From: Lysobacter sp.
Lineage (GTDB): Bacteria > Pseudomonadota > Gammaproteobacteria > Xanthomonadales > Xanthomonadaceae
DNA: 64,000 nucleotides
Reading direction: 5' to 3'
Assembly: GCA_011526085.1 (NCBI GenBank)
Contig: WYBC01000017.1
Location: 372,001 to 436,000 of the forward strand
Below are positions 33,936 through 42,605 of this stretch, piece after piece. Below the pieces are notes generated by a model, which had not been told where the DNA came from, searched no databases, and was given only the letters and a program-made list of their open reading frames with translations. A program made the translations under genes and the position numbers. Numbering within the stretch: the first letter of the stretch is position 1; each line of letters begins with the position of its first letter.

Positions 33936-34079
33936 ATGATCATTCGACCCATGCTCGTCGAAAACAGGCTCGAGGTGAGCATGCTCGATGGGAGCATGCC
34001 CGTCGAAAGCACGCCCGTCCGAACCCTGCCCGCTCCGGAGAATCCCTTGACGCCCCACCGCGAGTCCCGCACATGCTAA
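33936..34079 (+). CDS. possible leader peptide overlapping moxR, built of 15-bp repeats
   Basis: This 47-residue frame (MIIRPMLVENRLEV...) covers a degenerate 15-bp tandem repeat, so its middle reads as five-residue units such as MLVEN, RLEVS, MLDGS and MPVES. Its stop codon overlaps the moxR start (ATG inside ATGCTAA), which would allow translational coupling. There is no obvious ribosome site, and the frame could be accidental. Confidence 0.25.
   Translation: MIIRPMLVENRLEVSMLDGSMPVESTPVRTLPAPENPLTPHRESRTC
33950..34039 (+). repeat. degenerate 15-bp tandem repeat, six units
   Basis: Six consecutive 15-nt units start at 33950, 33965, 33980, 33995, 34010 and 34025. Each begins C-A/C-x-G-C-C/T-C-G and keeps the length exactly. 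Examples are CATGCTCGTCGAAAA and CATGCCCGTCGAAAG. Confidence 0.75.
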
Positions 34080-34999
34080 ACGACCGCCTGCACGACGCCC
34101 TCAAACGCGCCCAGGCGCAGGTCAACCAGTTGGTGCTGGGCAAACCGCACGAGGTGCGCCTTGCCTTCGTCGGTCTGCTTTCGGACGGACACGTGCTGAT
34201 CGAGGATCTGCCGGGGCTGGGCAAGACCACGCTGGCGCATGCGCTGGCGGCGACCCTGGGCCTCGGCTTCCAGCGCGTGCAGTTCACGTCCGACCTGCTG
34301 CCCTCGGACATCGTCGGCGTCTCGGTCTTCGACGCCCAGGCCCGCAGTTTCCAGTTCCACCCCGGCCCCGTCTTCGCACAGGTGCTGCTGGCGGACGAGA
34401 TCAACCGCGCGCCGCCGCGCACCCAGAGCGCGCTGCTGGAAGCGATGGCCGAACACCAGGTCACCGTCGACGGTGTCACCCATCCGCTGCCGGACCCGTT
34501 CTTCGTCATCGCCACCCAGAACCCGGTGGATCTGTCCGGCACCTATCCCCTGCCCGACTCGCAGCTCGACCGATTCCTGCTGCGCCTGCACCTGGGCTAT
34601 CCGCCCGAGGATGCCGAACGCGCGCTGCTCGCCGGCAGCGATCGCCGGGACCTGATCGCGCGCAGCGAAGCGGTGCTGAGCGCCGACGACGTGCGCGCAC
34701 TGCGCAAGGCCGTGAGCGAAGTGCACGCCAGCGACGCGCTGGTGGCCTACGTGCAGACCCTGCTCGCGCGCAGCCGCCACCATCCGGGCGTGCGCGTGGG
34801 CCTGTCGCCGCGCGCGGGGCTGGCGCTGCTGCGCGCGGCGCGCGCGCATGCGCTGCTGCTCGGTCGCGCGCACGCGCTGCCCGAAGACGTGCAGACGCTG
34901 TTCATCTCGGTCGCGGCACATCGTCTGGTGCCCGATGCCGACAGCGGCGATGGCGCGACGCTGGCGAAGTCGATCCTCCACGCGGTTCCCGTGGACTGA
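34073..34999 (+). CDS. MoxR-family AAA+ ATPase
   Basis: This 308-residue MoxR ATPase has Walker A DLPGLGKTTLA, Walker B LLADEINRAPP and the sensor region ATQNPVDLSGTYPLPDSQLDRF. MoxR proteins act as chaperones for complex assembly or stress adaptation, usually with VWA-domain or DUF58 partners. Here it is followed after 8 nt by the DUF58 gene and then the transglutaminase gene, a standard three-gene arrangement. The start at 34073 has only a weak ribosome site and overlaps the end of a small upstream frame. Confidence 0.92.
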   Translation: MLNDRLHDALKRAQAQVNQLVLGKPHEVRLAFVGLLSDGHVLIEDLPGLGKTTLAHALAATLGLGFQRVQFTSDLLPSDIVGVSVFDAQARSFQFHPGPVFAQVLLADEINRAPPRTQSALLEAMAEHQVTVDGVTHPLPDPFFVIATQNPVDLSGTYPLPDSQLDRFLLRLHLGYPPEDAERALLAGSDRRDLIARSEAVLSADDVRALRKAVSEVHASDALVAYVQTLLARSRHHPGVRVGLSPRAGLALLRAARAHALLLGRAHALPEDVQTLFISVAAHRLVPDADSGDGATLAKSILHAVPVD

Positions 35000-35007
35000 C
35001 GCGCACG

Positions 35008-35985
35008 ATGAGCGACGCCGACGGCGCGCTGGGCGGCAGGATCGAGCGTCGCGTCGCGCGATGGGTCCGGCCGCGCGCGCCGGAACCGCTGCCGGTGCAG
35101 TTCGACCGTCGGCGCATCTACGTGCTGCCGACCGGCTTCGGTCTGTTCTTCGCCGCGCTGATCGCGGCGATGCTGCTGGGCGCGCTGAACTACAACAACA
35201 ATCCGGCGCTGATGCTGGCCCTGCTGCTGGCCGGCGCCGCGCACACCGGGCTGTTCGCGGCGCATCTGCAGTTGTCGGGGCTGCGGGTCGTGTCGATCGG
35301 CGCCGATCCGGTCGGCGCGGGCAAGCCGCTGCAATTGCGCATCCACGTTCGCGCCGACCCCGGGCGCGAGCGCCGCGGCCTGCGCATCGCCTGCGGCGGA
35401 CACGCCACGTTCTTTTCGCTGCAGCAGGGCTCGGGCGAAGCGACGATCGAACTGCCCACCGAGCGCCGCGGCTGGCTGGAACCGGAACGGCTGCGCATCT
35501 CGACCACGCGACCGCTCGGGCTGGTGGTGGCGTGGAGCTATGTCTGGCCCGAGCGGCCGCTGCTGGTCTACCCGGCACCGGAAACGCAGGGCCCGCCGCT
35601 GCCCGAAGGCGGCGGCGATCGCGCGATCGCGCGCATGCATCCCGCGGGGGACGACGTGCATCACCTGCGCAGCTACCGCCGCGGCGATTCGCGTCGCGCC
35701 ATCGCGTGGAAACCCTCCGCGCGTCGCGACGAATTGCTGGTGCGCGAATACGAGCAACCGCTGGGCGCGGACATCGATCTGGACTGGCGCGCGCTCGCCG
35801 CCCTGCCCTACGAGGCCCGCATCCGCCGGCTGGCGCGCTGGGTCGACGAGGCCGAACGCGACGGCCGCCGCTACCGCCTGATCCTGCCCGGACAACCGGC
35901 GCTGGGGCCGGCGCAGGGCGCGGCCCACCGCCACGCGTGCCTGAAGGCGCTGGCGCTGATGCCGGAGGCGCGCGGCCATGGCTGA
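35008..35985 (+). CDS. DUF58 domain-containing membrane protein
   Basis: This 325-residue protein has two close transmembrane helices (about residues 47-90) and a C-terminal DUF58 domain. The conserved core MHPAGDDVHHLRSYRRGDSRR followed by IAWKPSARRDELLVREYE is typical. DUF58 proteins work with MoxR and are thought to act near the envelope. Its end overlaps the start of the transglutaminase gene by 8 nt. Confidence 0.9.
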   Translation: MSDADGALGGRIERRVARWVRPRAPEPLPVQFDRRRIYVLPTGFGLFFAALIAAMLLGALNYNNNPALMLALLLAGAAHTGLFAAHLQLSGLRVVSIGADPVGAGKPLQLRIHVRADPGRERRGLRIACGGHATFFSLQQGSGEATIELPTERRGWLEPERLRISTTRPLGLVVAWSYVWPERPLLVYPAPETQGPPLPEGGGDRAIARMHPAGDDVHHLRSYRRGDSRRAIAWKPSARRDELLVREYEQPLGADIDLDWRALAALPYEARIRRLARWVDEAERDGRRYRLILPGQPALGPAQGAAHRHACLKALALMPEARGHG

Positions 35986-37930
35986 GGACGCCCTGCCGCT
36001 GGAACCCGTCGCCCGCCGCTGGTCCCTGGCCGCTGCGGCGGCCTGCCTGCTGCCGCTGCTGCTGCAGGTGCCCGGTACGCTGGCGCTGGGCATCGCCGCG
36101 GTCGCCATCTCCATTCCGCTGCTCGCCCGCGAAGGCCGCGCCCCCGGCTGGCTGCGGCTGGTGCTGATCCTCGCGCTGCTGGGTACGGTGATGACGCTGT
36201 ACGGCTTCCGCTTCGGCCGCGACACCGGCTGCGCGCTGCTGGCGACGATGCTCGCGCTCAAACCGGTGGAGATGCGCACCCTGCGCGATGCCCGCAGCCT
36301 GCTGGGATTCGCGCTGTTCGCGCCGTTCGCGACCTTCCTGCTGGACCAGGGGCCGCGCACGCTGGTGCTCGGCCTGCTCGCCGCACTGGCGGTGCTGGCG
36401 ACGCTGCTGAAGCTGTCGGAAGTCGAGGTCGGCGATGTCGCGCCGGGTGGCCGGCCGTGGCGGCGGTTCGTCGCGGTCGCACGGATGATCGCGATCGGCC
36501 TGCCGCTGGCGATGGGCGTGTTCTGGCTGTTCCCGCGGTTTTCGTCGCCGCTGTGGGGCGTGCCCGAGCGCGCGCTCACCCGCCCCGGGTTGTCGGACCG
36601 GATGTCGCCGGGCGACTGGATCGACCTGGTCGCCGACGACAGCCCGGCACTGCGCGCGACCTTCTTCGGCGAGGCGCCGCCGCAGTCGCAGATGTACTGG
36701 CGCGGCCCCGTGCTGTGGGATTTCGACGGCCGCAGCTGGACCGCGGTGGAGTGGTCGTGGGGCATCGGCGACGGCGAAGCCGTGCCCGGGCCGAAACGCT
36801 ACGCCTACGAACTCGAGATCGAACCCACCGACCGCAATCAGCTGGTGGCGCTGGAATTGCCGCTCGCCGCGCCGCCGGGCGCGCGTCTCCACAAGGATTT
36901 CAGCCTGCGCAGCCGGCAACCGCTGACCGCGGTCACCCGCTGGAGGATGACCTCCGCGCCGCAGACCCGTCTCGAACGCGATCTGCACCCGTCGCTGCGC
37001 AAGCTCGCCCTGCGCCTGCCGCCCGGCTACAACCCGCGCACGCTGTCATTGGCGCAGCGCTGGCGCCGGGAAGCCGGGCCATCGAACCGCACGAACGACA
37101 CCGCCATCGTCAAGCGCGCGCTGGACTGGGTGCGTACAGATTTCGCCTATACCCTCGATACCCCGCTGCTTGGCAGGCACAGCGTCGACGAATTCCTGTT
37201 CGACCAGCAGGCCGGCTTCTGCGAACACTTCAGCAGCGCGTTCGTGGTGCTGATGCGGGCCTCCGGCATTCCCGCGCGGGTGGTCACCGGCTATGTCGGC
37301 GGCTATCGCAATCCGGTCGGCGGCTACTGGCTGGTGCGCCGCTCCGATGCCCACGCCTGGGCCGAGGTCTGGCTGGACGGCCGCGGCTGGGTCCGCGTGG
37401 ACCCCACCGCCGCGGTGGCGCCCGAGCGCATCTACGACACCATCGACGATCGGCGTCCCGGCGCGCTGGGCGGCTTTTCCGGCCTCGCACCGATGTTCGA
37501 TGTCGGCGACTGGCTGCGTCGGGGCTGGAACGACTTCGTGCTCGGCTACAACGCCGCCCGCCAGCGCAAGCTGCTGGAAGCCTTCGGCGTGCCCGACCTG
37601 GATTCGGCGCGGCTGATCCAACTGTTCGTGATCGCGACCGTGCTGGCCCTGGCCGGCATGCTCTGGCTCACCACCCGCCAGGAGCGCGAGAAAGATCCGG
37701 TGCTGCGCGCCTGGCGACGGCTGGAGCGCCGCTATCGGCGGCTCGGGCTGGGCCGCGAACCGCACGAGCCGGCCGGCGTCTGGTCGGCGCGGGTGGCTGC
37801 GGCGCGCCCGGATGCGCAAGAATTGCGCAAGCTCAGCGCGCGTTTCGCCGATTGGCGGTACGCTCGCGACCATGGCGGTGTCACCGAGGCGGACGGACTC
37901 ATCCGCGACCTGCGCAGGCACCGCCCCTGA
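35978..37930 (+). CDS. tgpA: TgpA-like membrane transglutaminase (DUF3488-TGc)
   Basis: This 650-residue protein has an N-terminal block of about six transmembrane helices, a periplasmic transglutaminase-like domain, and one more helix near residue 550 before a cytosolic C-terminal domain. The papain-like triad is present: Cys in AGFCEHFSS, His in SDAHAWAE and Asp in VRVDPTA. TgpA of Pseudomonas aeruginosa is the model and is essential there. Membership of the moxR-DUF58 operon and an 8-nt gene overlap support the call. Its substrate is unknown. Confidence 0.9.
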   Translation: MAEDALPLEPVARRWSLAAAAACLLPLLLQVPGTLALGIAAVAISIPLLAREGRAPGWLRLVLILALLGTVMTLYGFRFGRDTGCALLATMLALKPVEMRTLRDARSLLGFALFAPFATFLLDQGPRTLVLGLLAALAVLATLLKLSEVEVGDVAPGGRPWRRFVAVARMIAIGLPLAMGVFWLFPRFSSPLWGVPERALTRPGLSDRMSPGDWIDLVADDSPALRATFFGEAPPQSQMYWRGPVLWDFDGRSWTAVEWSWGIGDGEAVPGPKRYAYELEIEPTDRNQLVALELPLAAPPGARLHKDFSLRSRQPLTAVTRWRMTSAPQTRLERDLHPSLRKLALRLPPGYNPRTLSLAQRWRREAGPSNRTNDTAIVKRALDWVRTDFAYTLDTPLLGRHSVDEFLFDQQAGFCEHFSSAFVVLMRASGIPARVVTGYVGGYRNPVGGYWLVRRSDAHAWAEVWLDGRGWVRVDPTAAVAPERIYDTIDDRRPGALGGFSGLAPMFDVGDWLRRGWNDFVLGYNAARQRKLLEAFGVPDLDSARLIQLFVIATVLALAGMLWLTTRQEREKDPVLRAWRRLERRYRRLGLGREPHEPAGVWSARVAAARPDAQELRKLSARFADWRYARDHGGVTEADGLIRDLRRHRP

Positions 37931-37947
37931 ATCCCCTGGAGACCCGC

Positions 37948-38433
37948 ATGCACACACGCACCTTCATCGTCGCCGCACTGGCTGCCGCCCTCGCCGGCTG
38001 CGTCACCCAGGCCGTTCCGCTGCGCGGCGAGTTCGCCGCCATTTCCCCGCATCAGGCGATCGAGCAGGACAGCACCGGCAGCGTGGTGCGCTGGGGCGGC
38101 CGCATCGTCCGCACCGAACCGCTGGCCGACCGCACCTGCTTCGAAGTGCTCTCCACCCGTCTCGACGCCTCGGGGCGACCGTACTGGGCCGGCGACGACA
38201 CCCGCGGCCGCTTCATCGCCTGCCGCGCGGGCTTCTACGACCCGGCCCTGTTCACCGACAAGCGCGAACTCACGATCACCGGCCGCATCGGCGGTTACGA
38301 GAACCGCAAGGTCGGCGAATACGACTACCGCTTCCCGCGCGTGGATGCCGACGTGGTCTACCTGTGGCCGGTGCGCGAGCGCGTGGAAGTGATCGCACGG
38401 CCGTCGCCGTGGCCGTGGTGGGGCTGGTGGTGA
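37948..38433 (+). CDS. Slp-family outer membrane lipoprotein
   Basis: This 161-residue lipoprotein has lipobox ALAGC with Cys18. The body matches the Slp/YeaY family: VVRWGGRIVRTEPLADRTCFEVL, then DTRGRFIACRAGFYDPALF, and GRIGGYENRKVGEYDYRFPRV near the end. Slp proteins are starvation- or stress-inducible outer membrane lipoproteins of unclear function. The ATG at 37948, 17 nt after tgpA, gives the signal peptide. The C-terminal WPWWGWW tail is aromatic. Confidence 0.88.
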   Translation: MHTRTFIVAALAAALAGCVTQAVPLRGEFAAISPHQAIEQDSTGSVVRWGGRIVRTEPLADRTCFEVLSTRLDASGRPYWAGDDTRGRFIACRAGFYDPALFTDKRELTITGRIGGYENRKVGEYDYRFPRVDADVVYLWPVRERVEVIARPSPWPWWGWW

Positions 38434-38462
38434 ACCGCGCCGCAACCGCGGCATGGATACGC

Positions 38463-38487
38463 GAACGGCGGCCTCGGGCCGCCGTTC
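38463..38487 (+). terminator. bidirectional hairpin between convergent genes
   Basis: A perfect 11-bp stem (GAACGGCGGCC / GGCCGCCGTTC) with a TCG loop lies between slp and the convergent membrane protein gene. The U-tract is poor, so termination may be partly Rho-dependent. Confidence 0.55.
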
Positions 38488-38514
38488 TGCCTTGCGCAGC
38501 CGTGCAAACGGGCG

Positions 38515-39024
38515 CTACTTGGCCCCGCTGGGCGTCTGCTTGTCGCGATAGCGGAACGTCAGCCACAGGCCGACCGCGATCGAATAGGACAGATTCGGAA
38601 TGAACGCCTTGTCCAGCGTGGTGATCTTCGAGGCCAGCGCGACGTAGTTGGTGTAGGCGGCCTGCGACAGGGTGAACGCCGCGATCAGCAGGACCATGCG
38701 GATCGGCACCGGCATGCCGAGCTTGAGCGCGATGATCGTGCCCTCGGAAATCAGGATGCCGACCAGGAACGGGAAGATCGCGCCGATCAGGATCATGCCC
38801 AGCGGGCTGTCCTGGGAATGGGTCACCAGCATCAGGTCGGCGAAGGTCACGCCCAGCGCCCGGGTGATGAGGAAGGCCAGGAACCCGGTGCAGAACGACA
38901 TGATCCGCACGTACTGCTCGGCACCCTCCGAATTCATGATCACCTTGATCGAGATCCAGATCTGGCTGGTGATGACCAGCACGATGAGCACCTGCTCGAT
39001 GACGGTGAAGGGATCCCACTTCAT
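38515..39024 (-). CDS. uncharacterised membrane protein
   Basis: This 169-residue protein has four to five hydrophobic helices and a short basic C-terminus (RYRDKQTPSGAK). I do not recognise a family. The ATG at 39024 starts just before the first helix; a longer frame adds a Cys/Pro/Arg-rich stretch. It is not obviously related in sequence to the other orphan membrane protein at 20087-20656. It is downstream of, and on the same strand as, the rhomboid gene (118 nt apart), so the two could be co-transcribed. Confidence 0.6.
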   Translation of the reverse strand: MKWDPFTVIEQVLIVLVITSQIWISIKVIMNSEGAEQYVRIMSFCTGFLAFLITRALGVTFADLMLVTHSQDSPLGMILIGAIFPFLVGILISEGTIIALKLGMPVPIRMVLLIAAFTLSQAAYTNYVALASKITTLDKAFIPNLSYSIAVGLWLTFRYRDKQTPSGAK

Positions 39025-39142
39025 GCTCGACTCGCCACGCGCTGTCCTCGGTTCGCAGCACACGGGCGGGAACATACCACAGCGCCCGCATCGGTTCGGG
39101 GGCTGTCGCCCGCCCCGAGGGCCGCGAAACGCGTCCGGGCGC

Positions 39143-39814
39143 TCATTTCACGACACGCAGATGCGAGGGGCGCTTCTTCGGCGCAGGCGCGTCCGGCGGC
39201 CGCGGGCGGCGCCAGCGCCGGATCATCAGCCAGCCGAACAGCATCCCGCCGAGATGCGCGAAATGCGCCTCGCCGGTGTCCAGCCCGCTGAAGGCCAGCA
39301 GCAACTGCGCCACCGCGAAAATCGCCACCAGCGTCCGCGCCTTCATCATCACCGGCAGGAACATCAGCCCGACGCGGCGATCCGGGAACTCCATGGCGTA
39401 ACCGGCGAGCAGCCCGAAGACGCCGCCCGAAGCGCCCAGCGAGGTGTACAGCCAACCGTTCTGGACCAGCATCCACGTGGCCACGCCCACCTGGCACAGG
39501 CCCGCGCCGACCGCGCAGATGGCATAGAAGACGAGAAAGCGGCGGCTGCCCCAGAAGGACTCGAGTTCGGCGCCGAACATCAGCAGGCAGATGAGGTTCA
39601 TCGCGATGTGCAGCGGATCGCCATGCATGAAGGCATAGGTCACCAGCTGCCACGGCATGAACGACGCCGTCGGCGACAACGGATCGTCGTCCAGCGCGAT
39701 CGGCCACAGCTTCAGCGGCGCGAGATAGTCGTTCGGCACCAGCAGCTGCAGCACGTAGACCAGCACGTTCGCCAGCAGCAATGCCTTGGTGACGGGGGGC
39801 AATCGGGAGAGCAT
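39143..39814 (-). CDS. rhomboid-family intramembrane serine protease
   Basis: This 223-residue protein has six transmembrane helices. The catalytic Ser is in GASGGVFGL (helix 4) and the His in AHFAHLGGM (helix 6). The helix 2 motif HIAMNLICLLMFG is also conserved. Rhomboids cleave transmembrane substrates inside the bilayer. The C-terminal tail is basic and proline-rich. No substrate is evident in the neighbourhood. Confidence 0.92.
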   Translation of the reverse strand: MLSRLPPVTKALLLANVLVYVLQLLVPNDYLAPLKLWPIALDDDPLSPTASFMPWQLVTYAFMHGDPLHIAMNLICLLMFGAELESFWGSRRFLVFYAICAVGAGLCQVGVATWMLVQNGWLYTSLGASGGVFGLLAGYAMEFPDRRVGLMFLPVMMKARTLVAIFAVAQLLLAFSGLDTGEAHFAHLGGMLFGWLMIRRWRRPRPPDAPAPKKRPSHLRVVK

Positions 39815-39869
39815 CCTTGATCCTCGGGGGGAAGAATCGCGTCCAGGACGCAGCGACTATGATACCGGG

Positions 39870-40508
39870 ATGACCGCGCTGCCCGTCCTGTCCGCCGAGG
39901 ATTTTTCGCACGCCCCCGACGCGCTCGCCGACGCGCTGAGCGGATGCGGCGCCTGCCGCATTCAGGGCTGGCCCGATCCACCCCTGCGCGAAGCCCTGCG
40001 CGGCGAACTGCGACGGCTGCAGTCCGCAGGCGCGCTGTCGCGGGCGGCGGTGGGCCGCAGCGACGGACGCGCGCTGCGCGACGACATCCGCGCCGACGCG
40101 ACCCTGTGGCTGGACGATCCGCGCTGCGCGGCGCCGGCACGGGCATTCCTCGCGCGGATGGACGAAGTCCGCATCGCGCTCAATCGCACGCTGTATCTCG
40201 GCCTGGCGGAATGCGAGGCCCATTACGCCGCCTACCCGCCCGGCGGCGGCTATGCGCGGCATCGCGACCGTTTCCGCGACAGCGATGCGCGCGTGGTCTC
40301 GTGGGTCAGCTATCTCAACGACGACGACTGGCGCGACGACGACGGCGGCGCGCTGCGACTGTATCTGCACGACGGCGCGGTGGATCTGTCGCCGGCCGGC
40401 GGCAGCGTCTGCTTCATGAGCGAACTCGAACACGAAGTGTTGCCGTCGATGCGCGAGCGGCTGAGCATCGCCTGCTGGATGCGCCGGCGCGGACGGGTTC
40501 CGTCCTGA
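39870..40508 (+). CDS. 2OG-Fe(II) oxygenase, prolyl-4-hydroxylase-like
   Basis: This 212-residue enzyme belongs to the 2-oxoglutarate/iron family related to EGL-9/PHD-type prolyl hydroxylases. The iron ligands are the H-x-D in ARHRDRF and the distal His in LEHEVLP, and Arg in RLSIACW would bind 2-oxoglutarate. YPPGGGYARHRD and VSYLNDDDW are typical of bacterial members, some of which hydroxylate translation factors. The ATG at 39870 is chosen because the upstream extension is not family-like. It is divergent from the rhomboid gene. Confidence 0.88.
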   Translation: MTALPVLSAEDFSHAPDALADALSGCGACRIQGWPDPPLREALRGELRRLQSAGALSRAAVGRSDGRALRDDIRADATLWLDDPRCAAPARAFLARMDEVRIALNRTLYLGLAECEAHYAAYPPGGGYARHRDRFRDSDARVVSWVSYLNDDDWRDDDGGALRLYLHDGAVDLSPAGGSVCFMSELEHEVLPSMRERLSIACWMRRRGRVPS

Positions 40509-40527
40509 CGACGCCGGGCGCGGGCGA

Positions 40528-40863
40528 TCAGGCGCCGCCCCAGACCTCTTCGTCCACGGACTTCGCGCGCCCCTTCGTCCGCACCCGTCCGCGTTCGTCG
40601 ATCTTCACGCCCTCGCGGCGCAAACGTTTCAACTGCTCCTCGCGCTGGGAGGATCCCTGCGGAAACGCGCTCTGGCCGTCGGAACGCAACACGCGATGCC
40701 ATGGCAGCGCCGGATCGTCGTTGTGCGACAGCAGGCGCGCGACCATGCGGGCCCGCCCGGGCAGGCCCGCGCGCTGCGCGACGACCCCGTAGGCCGCGGT
40801 TTCGCCGCGCGGAATCGCGCGGATCGCGGCGAGGATGCGCTCGGCGGCAGACAGGTCGGTCAT
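40528..40863 (-). CDS. alkyltransferase-like (ATL) DNA-binding protein
   Basis: This 111-residue protein is the C-terminal-domain-only relative of O6-methylguanine DNA methyltransferase. The active-site motif PCHR of the true enzyme reads PWHR here, with Trp in place of the Cys acceptor, which defines the ATL group. ATL proteins bind alkylated guanine and flag it for nucleotide excision repair. The N-terminal IRAIPRGETAAYGVVAQRAG is the conserved HTH-like part. It is convergent with the 2OG oxygenase gene. Confidence 0.9.
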   Translation of the reverse strand: MTDLSAAERILAAIRAIPRGETAAYGVVAQRAGLPGRARMVARLLSHNDDPALPWHRVLRSDGQSAFPQGSSQREEQLKRLRREGVKIDERGRVRTKGRAKSVDEEVWGGA

Positions 40864-40907
40864 GGATCGGTAGCATAATGCAACGCAATTCCCCCGAGTC
40901 CGGCACC

Positions 40908-41318
40908 ATGCAGAATTTCGAACAGATCCGCAGCCACCTCGCTTCCGGCGACTTCCGGATCACGATGCAGGAACCCTACGTGCTCTGCGTCGAACTCTCG
41001 CTCGACCAGGGACGTCGCCATCAGGCGATCTTCCTCTCCGAACTGGAAGACGACGACGGCCGCACCTACCTGCGCGTCAGCACGGTGATCGCGCCGACCA
41101 CCGGCATCGATTGCCGCCGCGCGCTGGCGTTCAACTGGGAAAGCCGAGTCGGCTATCTCGCCATCGGCGAACTCGATCGCGTGCCGTACCTGCAACTGTG
41201 CGAAAACCGTCCTTACGACAACCTCAACGCTTCGGAAGTCGATCGCCTGATCCTGGAGATCGGCGGCATGGGCGACCAGTTGGAGCGCGCGCTCTCCGCC
41301 GGCGGCGATCTGCTGTAA
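40908..41318 (+). CDS. small YbjN/secretion-chaperone-fold-like protein
   Basis: This 136-residue acidic protein has no signal or membrane segment. The alternation of an N-terminal helix, five strands and a C-terminal helix (ASEVDRLILEIGGMGDQLERAL in part) recalls the YbjN / type III secretion chaperone fold, but the match is a visual impression. I use the ATG at 40908; an ATG at 40878 overlaps a TATAAT-like stretch and is less likely. It is divergent from the ATL gene with a 44-nt gap. Function unknown. Confidence 0.55.
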   Translation: MQNFEQIRSHLASGDFRITMQEPYVLCVELSLDQGRRHQAIFLSELEDDDGRTYLRVSTVIAPTTGIDCRRALAFNWESRVGYLAIGELDRVPYLQLCENRPYDNLNASEVDRLILEIGGMGDQLERALSAGGDLL

Positions 41319-41342
41319 CGTCGAACACTGTCCCGTGGCGCG

Positions 41343-41417
41343 CGCGGTAGAGCGGGCTTCAGCCCGCTGCGCATCTCGATCAACGCGATGAGCGGGCTGA
41401 AGCCCGCTCTACCGCGA
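41343..41417. repeat. paired REP element (GTAG-headed inverted repeat)
   Basis: Two REP units face each other: GTAG followed by AGCGGGCT-TC-AGCCCGCT at 41347-41368, and the reverse complement ending CTAC at 41391-41412. The 5' GTAG tetranucleotide plus hairpin is the signature of REP sequences moved by RAYT transposases. A related pair lies at 50448-50515. Confidence 0.85.
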
Positions 41418-41423
41418 ATTACG

Positions 41424-41452
41424 AAAAAGCCCCGGTTTCCCGGGGCTTTTTC
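41424..41452. terminator. bidirectional Rho-independent terminator
   Basis: AAAAAGCCCCGG pairs with CCGGGGCTTTTT around a 4-nt loop, giving a T-run in both directions. It separates the rightward small-protein gene from the leftward pit gene. Confidence 0.9.
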
Positions 41453-41473
41453 GTTGCGCGATCGCGGCCCGCA

Positions 41474-42595
41474 TCAGGTCAAGCCGAACGCCTCCATCAG
41501 CCTGAACAGCAGGTAGGCGATGCCGCCGGCGGCCGGGATGGTCAGGATCCAGGCCCAGATGATCCGCTCGATCACGGTGATCTTCAGGGCGCGCGGATTC
41601 TTGCCGAAGCCCACGCCCATGATCGCGGTGGAGATGCTGTGCGTGGTCGAGACCGGCATGCCGAAGTGCGCCGCGGTGACCAGGATCGTGGCCGACGCGG
41701 TTTCCGCGGCGAAGCCGTCGATCGGCTGCAGTTTCACCATCTTGTGGCCGAGCGTCTTGATGATCTTCCAACCGCCCGCGGCGGTACCGGCGGCCATGAC
41801 GATCGCGCAGGTGAACACGATCCACTTGTCGATGTCCTGCTCGCCGCCGTCCGGATGCAGGAACGCGGCCCAGGCCGGCAGATTGTCCAGCGTGCCCGCG
41901 GCCTGCGCACCGAAGATCGTCAGCGCGATGATGCCCATGGTCTTCTGCGCATCGTTGCTGCCGTGCGCGAACCCCATGTAGGCCGCCGACGCGAGCTGCG
42001 CCTTGCCGAAGATCGCATTGACCCAGCGCGGACGCGCGATGCGACCCAGCTTGCCGCCGATCCGGCCCAGGCCCCAGATCAGCGCGTACAACAATCCGAG
42101 GATCAACACGCCGAGGGTGAAGCCCGCGATCGGCGAGCTGATCATCGGCACCACCACTTTCCACAGCAGGCCCTTGTTGCTGGTCCAGCCGCCATCGCCG
42201 ATCTTCGACCAGATCAGCGCGGCCCAGTCGTTGTGGGCCGCGGACAGCGCCGCACCGCACAGGCCGCCGATGAGGGCGTGCGAGGACGAGGACGGCAGTC
42301 CCCAGTACCAGGTGATCAGATTCCAGGTGATGCCGCCGGCCAGAGCGCACAGGATGACCTGCGAGGTCACCATCACCACTTCGGTGTCGATCAGGCCCGA
42401 CGCGATGGTCTTGGCGACCGCGGTGCCCCAGAACGCGCCGATCAGGTTCATGCCGGCGGCCAGCATGACCGCCTTGCCCGGGCTGAGCACCTTGGTGGCG
42501 ACCACCGTGGCGATGGAGTTTGCGGTGTCGTGGAAGCCGTTGATGAACTCGAAGATCAGCGCGGCCAGGATCACGACCAGGACGAGAGTGAGCAT
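41474..42595 (-). CDS. pit: PiT-family inorganic phosphate transporter
   Basis: This 373-residue transporter imports phosphate, driven by protons or sodium. The two PiT signature repeats are visible: EFINGFHDTANSIATVVATK at the N-terminus and GFAHGSNDAQKTMGIIAL in the second half. It has about ten transmembrane helices. It starts 10 nt downstream of a DUF47 gene, the usual Pit partner, and a candidate Pho box lies upstream of that gene, so the pair may respond to phosphate limitation. Low-affinity Pit systems are often constitutive, so regulation needs testing. Confidence 0.94.
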   Translation of the reverse strand: MLTLVLVVILAALIFEFINGFHDTANSIATVVATKVLSPGKAVMLAAGMNLIGAFWGTAVAKTIASGLIDTEVVMVTSQVILCALAGGITWNLITWYWGLPSSSSHALIGGLCGAALSAAHNDWAALIWSKIGDGGWTSNKGLLWKVVVPMISSPIAGFTLGVLILGLLYALIWGLGRIGGKLGRIARPRWVNAIFGKAQLASAAYMGFAHGSNDAQKTMGIIALTIFGAQAAGTLDNLPAWAAFLHPDGGEQDIDKWIVFTCAIVMAAGTAAGGWKIIKTLGHKMVKLQPIDGFAAETASATILVTAAHFGMPVSTTHSISTAIMGVGFGKNPRALKITVIERIIWAWILTIPAAGGIAYLLFRLMEAFGLT

Positions 42596-42605
42596 GTCGA
42601 CTCCG

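Noticed and set aside
34076-36988. A 970-codon open frame antisense to moxR, DUF58 and tgpA
   Set aside because: It crosses three real genes on the other strand and is low-complexity, so it is a shadow of high GC content.
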